Positions 1 through 7,133 of a stretch of 64,000 bases of DNA are shown piece after piece (the stretch's first letter is position 1; each line of letters starts with the position of its first letter). The stretch is from Acinetobacter sp. S54 (lineage in GTDB: Bacteria; Pseudomonadota; Gammaproteobacteria; Pseudomonadales; Moraxellaceae): positions 1 to 64,000 of the forward strand of contig NZ_JACVUI010000011.1 in NCBI RefSeq assembly GCF_016624945.1, written 5' to 3'. The position numbers were made by a program, and so were the translations under genes. The notes under the pieces are model-generated. The model was not told the DNA's origin, did not search any database, and saw only the letters and a list, made by a program, of their open reading frames with translations.

Positions 1-17
1 CATCACCGCCGATGAGT

Positions 18-49
18 GCGCATTCTACAGCATTCCCCTAGCCATGCAA
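18..49 (-). promoter_or_regulatory. strong sigma70 promoter pointing off the left edge
   Basis: Read on the minus strand there is a -35 element TTGCAT (49-44), a 16-nt spacer, a -10 element TAGAAT (27-22) and directly after it a GCGC discriminator (21-18). A GC-rich discriminator next to the -10 is typical of stringently controlled stable-RNA promoters. The transcript would run out of the window, so the gene it serves cannot be seen. The promoter class is inference. Confidence 0.4.
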
Positions 50-222
50 CCCCTTTTTAAAGAGTTTGGTTGCGTATGTTTATTTTTTAACCTTTTTATC
101 TTTTTTATAACATTTTTTACCCAGATTTGTTTTAATACTCGCTATGATCTAATCATTCAATAGAACCATCTTTCATATAGAATGGTATAAAATCTTGCCT
201 CAATAGGCGCTTAAGGATTCTT

Positions 223-1137
223 ATGCATTACTCAAAACTCGTTTTTATTGGACTTCTTTCAACAAGTTTGTCTTTTCATCTTTTTGCTCAAGAGAGTACA
301 AATGATGTCGCGACTGATGCTGTAGAAGACGTATCTTCTATACCTGAATCCGATACACCAGAACACCGTGCACGCTTTCAAAAGTTAAAGGATCTCAAAG
401 ATGACCTTAAAAATGTAAAGGCAAGTGACTTTAAGGTGAATGCCAATGCAGCACAACCGGATGAAGTCAAAGATCCTTTACAACCACTGAACCGTCAATT
501 TTATGCATTTAATGATGCGCTCGATCGAACTATTGTTCGTCCAATTGCGGTTCAATATACGCAAAAAACACCTGAACAAGTTCGTGGCTCTTATCGGCAA
601 TTTCGTAAAAATCTGGGTGAACCGTGGAATGCTGTAAATCAGTTGATTCAGGGACGCCCTTCCCGTGCAGCAAAAACATTAGGCCGCTTTACTATTAATA
701 CCTTAACTACATTCGGTCTGGCTGATCCAGCACGTCGATTGGGCTTACCTGCCGAAGAAGAGAGCTTTGGTGTGACGCTAGGCTATTATGGTGTTCCATC
801 AGGGCCATTCCTCATGTTGCCATTTTTTGGCCCAAGTACTTTACGTGACGGTTTTGGTCTAGCTGTAGATAGTCAAACACGTCCACAAAAATATATTATG
901 GATGATCAAGACGGCTTATATTGGTCTACCAATATGCTACAGGCTATTGATACTCGTGCTCAAGTGCTGGATATTGAACAAATTTTGCAGGGCGATAAAT
1001 ATGCGGTGATTCGTGATTTATATTTACAACGCAAAAACTTCCAGATTGCAGAGAAAAAAGGTAACTCAGCAGAACAGATCCAGTTTATCGATGATGATTC
1101 AGATGACAATTCTGATGATTCAAGTAATCAGAAATAA
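223..1137 (+). CDS. mlaA: MlaA/VacJ family outer-membrane lipid-asymmetry protein
   Basis: This is the outer-membrane component of the Mla pathway, which removes phospholipids from the outer leaflet and passes them to periplasmic MlaC. The 304-residue protein has an N-terminal signal sequence (about residues 1-22, likely cleaved after LFA), a linker, and the MlaA domain from about residue 80 (DPLQPLNRQFYAFND) to about 270, including the FGVTLGYYGVPSGPF segment. The tail is very acidic (IDDDSDDNSDDSS). There is no cysteine anywhere in the protein, so the classical lipobox of E. coli MlaA is absent and it should be processed by signal peptidase I. An AAGGA ribosome-binding site precedes the ATG. 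It stands alone, followed by a hairpin terminator; mlaBCDEF are not nearby. Confidence 0.9.
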   Translation: MHYSKLVFIGLLSTSLSFHLFAQESTNDVATDAVEDVSSIPESDTPEHRARFQKLKDLKDDLKNVKASDFKVNANAAQPDEVKDPLQPLNRQFYAFNDALDRTIVRPIAVQYTQKTPEQVRGSYRQFRKNLGEPWNAVNQLIQGRPSRAAKTLGRFTINTLTTFGLADPARRLGLPAEEESFGVTLGYYGVPSGPFLMLPFFGPSTLRDGFGLAVDSQTRPQKYIMDDQDGLYWSTNMLQAIDTRAQVLDIEQILQGDKYAVIRDLYLQRKNFQIAEKKGNSAEQIQFIDDDSDDNSDDSSNQK

Positions 1138-1164
1138 GCTTTAACTTACATGATGTATTAATTT

Positions 1165-1206
1165 AAGATTGTTAGATCGTGAGTTTTTCTAGCAATCTTT
1201 TGATTT
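1165..1206 (+). terminator. hairpin terminator after mlaA
   Basis: AAGATTGTTAGA (1165-1176) pairs with TCTAGCAATCTT (1188-1199) with one G-T pair, followed by a short T-rich stretch. It lies 28 bases after the mlaA stop codon. Confidence 0.55.
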
Positions 1207-1262
1207 CTATAGTACATCTATATAGTAAATGTGATTATTGATAAGGCTCCATTTAATCGTCT

Positions 1263-2231
1263 ATGTATTTTATTCAACCGACACGTTCAGTCCCTCATTT
1301 AGATCAAGCCATTGATGAGCTACCGAGCCTACAAGTCATTCACATAGATGATCTGGAACTATATGACCCTACGATTATCGCTATTGCCGACGTTCAGGAT
1401 TTTTTACATTACCAATGGTCATTACCAACGGTCGTTATTGCACATGAAGACGAAGGCGCAGCACTTGCTCAGGCTTGGCAACTTGGAGCTCTAGCTGGCT
1501 GGATTTGGGGAAAATTACCTCAAAATCCTGTAGAAGCCTTATTTCAGATCGATGCTCAATACAAGCGTAATCAAGACAGCCGAGATCTTCCTGCTGCCGC
1601 AGATTTGCAAAGAAAACTTCTACCTAATGCGCTTGATTTACTTGATTATAAAATTGAAACTTTTTTTCAACCGTCTGCGTATTTATCAGGTGACTGGTAT
1701 GATTACTGGAAACTAAATGATAAAGAAGTCTTGTTTTATTTAGCTGATGTTTCTGGTCATGGTGTGACTAGTAGTTTACTTACCTCATGGATGGCAGCTT
1801 TTCATGGTCGCTCCAAAACACCACGCGAATTAATCAAAAAACTAAATGGAATGTTGTTACAAGAGAATATCGAAAAACATATTACGATGGTTGCAGGGAT
1901 CTTAAACCTGCAAACACATCAGATTCGCTGGACTAGCGCGGGACATTATCCTCCTCCAATTATTTTTGAACCGAATCAACCACCAAAAATTTTAAATACC
2001 AGTAGTTTTCCATTGGGATTAACCGATGATCTGGAAATTGAGGAATTTGAATGTACGCTAAACCGTCATACCCGGTTTATTATTTGTTCAGATGGCGCAC
2101 TTGAACCTTTTGACGGTGGGCTGAATGAGCAGTTTGCTCAATTGGTTGATCATTTGCAAAAACAGTCTTTTAAAGCACCTGAACATGTTGCCGATGACAT
2201 TGCTATCTTGAGTCTTTGTCGACTGAATTAA
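1263..2231 (+). CDS. gigA: GigA, RsbU-like PP2C-type serine phosphatase
   Basis: The protein has 322 residues. Residues 1-105 look like a degenerate receiver-like domain without a clear phospho-acceptor motif. Residues about 110-320 form a SpoIIE/PP2C phosphatase domain with the metal-binding motifs GDWYDYW (143-149) and ADVSGHG (161-167), then SAGHYPP, CSDGALEP and a final DDIAIL. In A. baumannii, GigA dephosphorylates the anti-anti-sigma-type protein GigB, and the pair controls stress tolerance and virulence. The next gene is the STAS protein expected for GigB, about 110 bases downstream on the same strand. The assignment rests on domain architecture and this pairing. No strong ribosome-binding site precedes the ATG. 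Confidence 0.85.
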   Translation: MYFIQPTRSVPHLDQAIDELPSLQVIHIDDLELYDPTIIAIADVQDFLHYQWSLPTVVIAHEDEGAALAQAWQLGALAGWIWGKLPQNPVEALFQIDAQYKRNQDSRDLPAAADLQRKLLPNALDLLDYKIETFFQPSAYLSGDWYDYWKLNDKEVLFYLADVSGHGVTSSLLTSWMAAFHGRSKTPRELIKKLNGMLLQENIEKHITMVAGILNLQTHQIRWTSAGHYPPPIIFEPNQPPKILNTSSFPLGLTDDLEIEEFECTLNRHTRFIICSDGALEPFDGGLNEQFAQLVDHLQKQSFKAPEHVADDIAILSLCRLN

Positions 2232-2344
2232 TTTTATAATCAATAAGATACATTTCAATCAATATTTATAGCACTGTTAGATACTTGAGTATCTATGCGC
2301 CCTATGTGATAATTTTGCAATCCTTCTCTGAAAATGGCATTTAT

Positions 2345-2866
2345 ATGTCAACAGGTCATGTTGAATATGCAAGCTTGAATGGAACGCATATTTTCAAACT
2401 TATTGGTGAAGTACGCGCCCAGTCTTGCATAAGTCTAGACAAACTTTTAAATCGAATTGAACAACAGAAAAATGTGGTTGGTGCAATTGTCGATTTAACT
2501 GAAACAACTTTTATTGATAGTACGGTTCTTGGAATATTGGCAAAGCTAGGTTTAAAACTGAAGCAGATTCATCATATTCAGGCAGTCATGCTCTCAACCA
2601 ATCCGGATATTACGACTCTGGCCAACAGCATGGGGCTAGGGCAGGTTTTTGTCATTTTAAATTATTGTAAAGAACCTCAAATGTGCACGCATGAATTATG
2701 TGAAGAGGAAATCACACATAATGCTATGTTAAAAACCGTTCTTGATGCCCACAAAACGCTAATGCAACTGAACGAAAACAACCAAAATATGTTTGAACCA
2801 TTGGTGAAACAACTTCAAAAAGAGCAAGATACACTGGATCAGGTATCTCCTAAGCAAAACGCTTAG
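2345..2866 (+). CDS. gigB: GigB, STAS-domain anti-sigma-factor antagonist-like protein
   Basis: This is a 173-residue STAS protein of the SpoIIAA/RsbV type. The core VDLTETTFIDSTVLGILAKL contains the DS pair where family members are phosphorylated (Ser59 in this numbering). A C-terminal helical extension (about residues 120-173) goes beyond a minimal STAS domain. I chose the ATG at 2345 because homology begins right after it. An in-frame TTG at 2285 would add 20 hydrophobic residues with no support. In A. baumannii GigB is the substrate of GigA and interacts with the nitrogen-PTS protein NPr, whose gene also lies in this window (36680-36949). Neither Shine-Dalgarno is strong, so the start is moderately certain. 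Confidence 0.82.
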   Translation: MSTGHVEYASLNGTHIFKLIGEVRAQSCISLDKLLNRIEQQKNVVGAIVDLTETTFIDSTVLGILAKLGLKLKQIHHIQAVMLSTNPDITTLANSMGLGQVFVILNYCKEPQMCTHELCEEEITHNAMLKTVLDAHKTLMQLNENNQNMFEPLVKQLQKEQDTLDQVSPKQNA

Positions 2867-2897
2867 CCTTCTCATATTTCCAGGATAAAATCTAGCG

Positions 2898-3722
2898 ATG
2901 ACTTTACTCTCTGTTGCTCAAATGAATTCTCAAAATGACATTGAAGATAATTTTCGTGTCATTGATTCATTGATTCAACAGAGTAAAGCTGAACATGCTG
3001 AACTGGTTGTATTTCCTGAAAATTTTGTTTGTTTCGCAGCGGGTAAACAGCGCGAAACTGCGGCACAATTTGAAAGTATTCAGCAACGACTAGAGCAACT
3101 TGCACAGCAATACAATATTTGGATCATTGCAGGAACATTACCCTGCCCCTTTCGTCCTGATGGGACAATCATTCAGGATGGGCGTGTACGCACAGTAAGT
3201 TTATGTATTAGTCCTGAACGTACAGAAGCGCGTTATGACAAAATTCATTTGTTTGATGTGCAAGTCGGTGATGCTGTCGGAGGTTATCAGGAATCTAAAT
3301 TTTTTGAACCTGGTGATCAGGTTGTTGTCGCTAAAACACCTTTTGGCCATATTGGGATGATGGTCTGTTATGATCTTCGTTTTCCTGAACTAGCTTTAAA
3401 TCTTCGAGCACAAGGCGCAAGAATTTTAACCGCACCTGCCGCTTTTACCTACACTACAGGTCAAATGCATTGGCAGCTTCTATTGCAAGCACGCGCTATG
3501 GATAGCCAATGTTATGTACTAGGTGCGGCACAGCAAGGCTGGCATGGTGAAAAACGCCAAACCTGGGGGCATACTGGAGCGACTAATAGTCGAGGGCAGC
3601 TTTTAAATCTCATGAATGATGATGGAGCTGGCTTGATCACCGTGTCATTTGATTTAAAAGAACAGGATCAGATACGTGAGTCAATGCCACTGATGCAGCA
3701 TCGACGTTTAATCCGTTTTTAA
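2898..3722 (+). CDS. carbon-nitrogen (nitrilase-superfamily) hydrolase, Nit-like
   Basis: This 274-residue member of the nitrilase superfamily hydrolyses carbon-nitrogen bonds in amides. The catalytic triad is visible: Glu41 (VVFPENF), Lys115 (RYDKIHLFD) and Cys157 (MMVCYDLRFPEL). Full-length similarity is to the bacterial/eukaryotic Nit1 group, often annotated as deaminated-glutathione amidase or omega-amidase-like. The exact substrate cannot be read from the sequence. It follows gigB by 31 bases and could be co-transcribed with it; it converges with gspE, only 14 bases away, without a clear terminator between them. Confidence 0.85.
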   Translation: MTLLSVAQMNSQNDIEDNFRVIDSLIQQSKAEHAELVVFPENFVCFAAGKQRETAAQFESIQQRLEQLAQQYNIWIIAGTLPCPFRPDGTIIQDGRVRTVSLCISPERTEARYDKIHLFDVQVGDAVGGYQESKFFEPGDQVVVAKTPFGHIGMMVCYDLRFPELALNLRAQGARILTAPAAFTYTTGQMHWQLLLQARAMDSQCYVLGAAQQGWHGEKRQTWGHTGATNSRGQLLNLMNDDGAGLITVSFDLKEQDQIRESMPLMQHRRLIRF

Positions 3723-3736
3723 TTTATTTCGATACG

Positions 3737-5227
3737 CTATTCTTCTGCTTGATTGGTTACACGCAAGACTTCTTCCAATGTGGTTTTCCCAGCAAGAACT
3801 TTTCTTAATCCATCATCACGAATCGATCCTGAATATTGGCGCGCGTAACGTTCCAGTTCAAATTCAGCCGCATTGCCATGAATGAAACGGCGTATTTGAT
3901 CATCGACAGGAACAATTTCATAAATCGCAGTTCGCCCAGTAAAACCTAAATGCGAACAATGCTCACACCCTTGCGGCTCCGGTAACTTTAAACTTTGCTC
4001 AGTACTCACATGCTGAAACAACTGGCGTTCAAAATCATCAGCTTCACGCCACGTAGCACAATGTGAACACAAGGTTCTCACTAAACGCTGTGCAATCACG
4101 CCAATTAAGGAGCTGGACAATAGAAAAGGTTCAATTCCCATATCTTTTAAACGTGTGACAGCACCAATCGCGGTATTGGTATGCAAAGTGGATAAAACCA
4201 AATGACCAGTCAAAGAAGCTTGTACTGCAATTTCTGCTGTTTCCAGATCACGGATTTCGCCGACCATCACCACATCGGGATCTTGACGTAACATAGCTTT
4301 TAAAGCACGAGCAAAAGTCATATCCACTTTGGTATTGACCTGAGTCTGTCCAATCCCTTCAAGCTGATATTCAATCGGATCTTCAGCAGTCAGAATATTA
4401 CGTGTATTGTCATTTAGGTCAGAAAGTGCTGCATATAGAGTCGTCGTCTTACCCGAGCCAGTGGGTCCGGTCACTAAAATAATACCATGCGGACGATGTA
4501 CCAGATGAGTTAATCGCTCATAATCATTAGACATGAGCCCCAAATGGGTCATATTCAAACGACCAGCCTGTTTGTCTAATAAACGCATCACCACTCGTTC
4601 GCCATGTGAAGAGGGCAAGGTTGATACCCGCACATCCACTTCACGCCCAGCCAGACGCAAAGAAATACGTCCATCCTGAGGAATTCGTTTTTCAGCAATA
4701 TCCAGTTTCGCCATGACTTTTATCCGTGAAACCAATAAAGGCGCAAGTTCACGACGTGGCTGTACAATCTCACGAAGTTGACCATCGACACGTAAACGTA
4801 CCGAGAGTTTCTTTTCAAAAGATTCAATATGAATATCTGAAGCATTCACCCGAATTGCTTCAGACAACAATGCATTAATCAACCTGACGATCGGGGCATC
4901 ATCTTCCTGATCCATCAAATCTTCAGCTTCTGGCACCTGATCTGCCAAACTCAATAAATCTGGATGGTCTTCAAGCCCCGCAGCGACTTGTTGTGATTCT
5001 CCTGTATCTCCTGCATAGCTCGAACTCAATAATGCGTTAAAACTCTGATCATCACACACTTGATGTTGCGCTGGTTTTCCTACAATACGTCTCGCTTCCT
5101 GTAAGGCAATCCATTCTGTATTTTGACGGCGTACAATAAAGACCTGATCCCCTTCATAACGCAACAAAACGCCATGACGTTTGGCAAAACTATATGGAAT
5201 TTGTATTTGTTTAAGTATTTGCATCAC
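3737..5227 (-). CDS. gspE: type II secretion system ATPase GspE
   Basis: This 496-residue cytoplasmic ATPase powers pseudopilus assembly in type II secretion. It contains an N-terminal GspL-interacting region, the Walker A motif GPTGSGKTTTLYA, an Asp box (AEDPIEYQLEGIGQTQV), Walker B (VVMVGEIRDLETAEIAVQ) and a His box (LSTLHTNTA). Four cysteines in two CxxC pairs (LCSHC and CEHC) form the zinc-binding C-domain characteristic of GspE. The related PilB is less likely because of this tetracysteine layout, the length and the short N-terminal region. No other gsp gene is adjacent, consistent with the dispersed T2SS genes of Acinetobacter. Confidence 0.88.
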   Translation of the reverse strand: MMQILKQIQIPYSFAKRHGVLLRYEGDQVFIVRRQNTEWIALQEARRIVGKPAQHQVCDDQSFNALLSSSYAGDTGESQQVAAGLEDHPDLLSLADQVPEAEDLMDQEDDAPIVRLINALLSEAIRVNASDIHIESFEKKLSVRLRVDGQLREIVQPRRELAPLLVSRIKVMAKLDIAEKRIPQDGRISLRLAGREVDVRVSTLPSSHGERVVMRLLDKQAGRLNMTHLGLMSNDYERLTHLVHRPHGIILVTGPTGSGKTTTLYAALSDLNDNTRNILTAEDPIEYQLEGIGQTQVNTKVDMTFARALKAMLRQDPDVVMVGEIRDLETAEIAVQASLTGHLVLSTLHTNTAIGAVTRLKDMGIEPFLLSSSLIGVIAQRLVRTLCSHCATWREADDFERQLFQHVSTEQSLKLPEPQGCEHCSHLGFTGRTAIYEIVPVDDQIRRFIHGNAAEFELERYARQYSGSIRDDGLRKVLAGKTTLEEVLRVTNQAEE

Positions 5228-5281
5228 AAATTTATAATGATCAAAAAGAGAGTTTTGAGTGTACTCTAAGCGTACTACAGC

Positions 5282-6148
5282 GTGAAGTCTGTTTTTACAA
5301 ACTCACCAGAGGAATTTTTAAACTTGGCACAACAGCAATACGATCATCTAGAACCCGAACAGACCAATTTAAAGTGGTGGGGTGAACAAAAATTTGAACT
5401 CAGTGAATCCAAAGCATGGCAGTTCGGATCATTACTTTTTCGTCTGACGCGCGGAATCAAGGAATGGCGGTTAGAATATTATCGCCCGCAACATCAGTAT
5501 GACTATGAACAACAATGGCAGAGTATTGCTGATCCGCATTTTGCCTTTCCACAAGGCGCAAAGATTGAACGCTACATGTTTCGCAATACCCATAATGAGT
5601 TTCAACTGATGCCACGTCTGGCCGATCGGTCTGTGGTGATTAAACCTGTTGATCCGATTTATATTCCAGCGGGTGAACGAGGAACACTTTATATTAGTAC
5701 ACCCTTATGGATCGCAGGATTTGTAGAAAATCAGCGCGAACCTATTTTCGATATCTCTGTCATTCGCCCAAAAGACACATGGTTTGGCCCAGATCATCGG
5801 ACTGGAGAAATGTGTTATGCCACAGCAGTAGATGGACGTACAGATTTGAATTTGCTCAAACCTCGTGCATTTCGTGCTGTTACTCCCGTGGAATTTCATA
5901 ATACCAGCAGCCAACAATTACGTTTTGACCGTATGAATGTTCCTGTATCTGCGCTTCCGCTGTTCTATAGCGAAAGTACCAATCGTTTATGGACATCGCA
6001 GATTAAAGTTATTCACGAAGGTTCCGATCGCCCACCTCGTATTCGTCTGGAAAATCGCACTCCACCTTTGGCAGGTGAAGTGATTTATGTACATCCTCCA
6101 CGCTCACCGGGCGGTGCGTTGTTTAATATGTTTGATTCATTTTTTTAG
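5282..6148 (+). CDS. DUF432 family protein
   Basis: The 288-residue soluble protein starts at GTG and has no signal peptide or membrane segment. It carries the features of DUF432: a central PVDPIYIPAGERGTLYISTP segment and a terminal region rich in proline and arginine. Function is unknown. It ends 9 bases before an MscS-family channel, with which DUF432 genes are often paired, so a role beside that channel is a reasonable inference. It is divergent from gspE with a 54-base intergenic region that must hold both promoters. Confidence 0.7.
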   Translation: MKSVFTNSPEEFLNLAQQQYDHLEPEQTNLKWWGEQKFELSESKAWQFGSLLFRLTRGIKEWRLEYYRPQHQYDYEQQWQSIADPHFAFPQGAKIERYMFRNTHNEFQLMPRLADRSVVIKPVDPIYIPAGERGTLYISTPLWIAGFVENQREPIFDISVIRPKDTWFGPDHRTGEMCYATAVDGRTDLNLLKPRAFRAVTPVEFHNTSSQQLRFDRMNVPVSALPLFYSESTNRLWTSQIKVIHEGSDRPPRIRLENRTPPLAGEVIYVHPPRSPGGALFNMFDSFF

Positions 6149-6157
6149 GGAGGCATC
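6149..6157 (+). promoter_or_regulatory. ribosome-binding site of the mscS gene
   Basis: GGGAGG lies directly before ATCATG and overlaps the end of the upstream gene's stop region. It fixes the ATG at 6158 as the start and indicates a two-gene operon. Confidence 0.6.
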
Positions 6158-7078
6158 ATGGCAGATTCCAATATTCCCAAAGATGTAGCTGTTAGCCTTA
6201 AAGGGATTTTTACCAATATTAATCTGGATCGACTCAGTGAAATTCTGGTTGCTGTTGTTCTATGTTTAATTGGCTTTATTTTTGCGCGTTTAGTTTCAAA
6301 TACATTTATCCGAACGGTAGGAATGCGATTTAACGCACATCAGCGGATGGTGTGGCGACGTGGTATTTTTTACTTTATTTTTATCATTTTTGTGATGGCT
6401 AGTTTAAAAGAAGCCGGCTTTAAACTCAGTGTATTTTTAGGGGCAGCGGGAATTCTAACAGTCGCGTTGGGTTTTGCTTCGCAAACTTCTGCTAGCAACC
6501 TTATCAGTGGCTTATTTCTGATTGGAGAAGGTTCATTTGAAGTGGGTGATACGATTCAAATTACGTTAATTCGTGGTCATACCATTGAAGGACAAGTCAT
6601 TTCGATCGATTTACTCTCCGTCAAACTCCTTACATTAGATAATGTTTATGTGCGTTTACCCAATGAGCAATTGATTCGTGCCCCCGTTATGAATATGTCA
6701 AAATATCCTATACGGCGTATTCCGATTACCCTTGCGATTAATTTTCAGGAAGACATTATGAAAGTACGCAAGGTATTACTCGAAGTAGCGGCAAAATACC
6801 CGATCGCACTGGATGATCCCAAGCCTGAAGTCACCGTCACCGCATTTCGTGAATCTTCTATTGAATTATTATTTTCAGTGTGGTGTCGTCAGGAATTGTA
6901 TTTAAAAACCCGTGATGAATTACAAGAACGTATCCGTAATGGTTTTTTGGAAAATCAGATCGAAATTCCTGTACCCAAAATGGGCTTTGTAGATCGCCCA
7001 CCAGTAACGCCTTTAACTGAAGATGAAATTGATCAATATGCAAATAAAGATGAACTGAAGCGAGAACCAAAGCTTTAG
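6158..7078 (+). CDS. MscS-family mechanosensitive ion channel
   Basis: This 306-residue inner-membrane channel protein of the small MscS type releases solutes on hypo-osmotic shock. Three hydrophobic segments lie around residues 25-50, 65-85 and 90-115. The last leads into the pore helix and beta domain (LGFASQTSASNLISGLFLIG, then GDTIQI). A C-terminal cytoplasmic alpha/beta part follows up to about 290. Start and operon context are firm: a strong GGGAGG site, and a DUF432 gene 9 bases upstream. It is one of possibly several MscS paralogues, so I do not give a symbol. Confidence 0.88.
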   Translation: MADSNIPKDVAVSLKGIFTNINLDRLSEILVAVVLCLIGFIFARLVSNTFIRTVGMRFNAHQRMVWRRGIFYFIFIIFVMASLKEAGFKLSVFLGAAGILTVALGFASQTSASNLISGLFLIGEGSFEVGDTIQITLIRGHTIEGQVISIDLLSVKLLTLDNVYVRLPNEQLIRAPVMNMSKYPIRRIPITLAINFQEDIMKVRKVLLEVAAKYPIALDDPKPEVTVTAFRESSIELLFSVWCRQELYLKTRDELQERIRNGFLENQIEIPVPKMGFVDRPPVTPLTEDEIDQYANKDELKREPKL

Positions 7079-7082
7079 CTGA

Positions 7083-7106
7083 GGTGGCATTATCGCCACC
7101 CTTCTT
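7083..7106. terminator. short hairpin between convergent mscS and DUF2339 genes
   Basis: GGTGGC (7083-7088) and GCCACC (7095-7100) form a 6-bp GC-rich stem directly after the mscS stop codon. The T-rich tail is poor, so this may be a weak or Rho-assisted terminator. Confidence 0.35.
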
Positions 7107-7133
7107 ACACTCGCTGATGCAAGCACAATTTTC

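Noticed and set aside
2285..2344. N-terminal extension of GigB from TTG
   Set aside because: Hydrophobic, not STAS-like, and begins with a weak start; the ATG at 2345 gives the expected domain.
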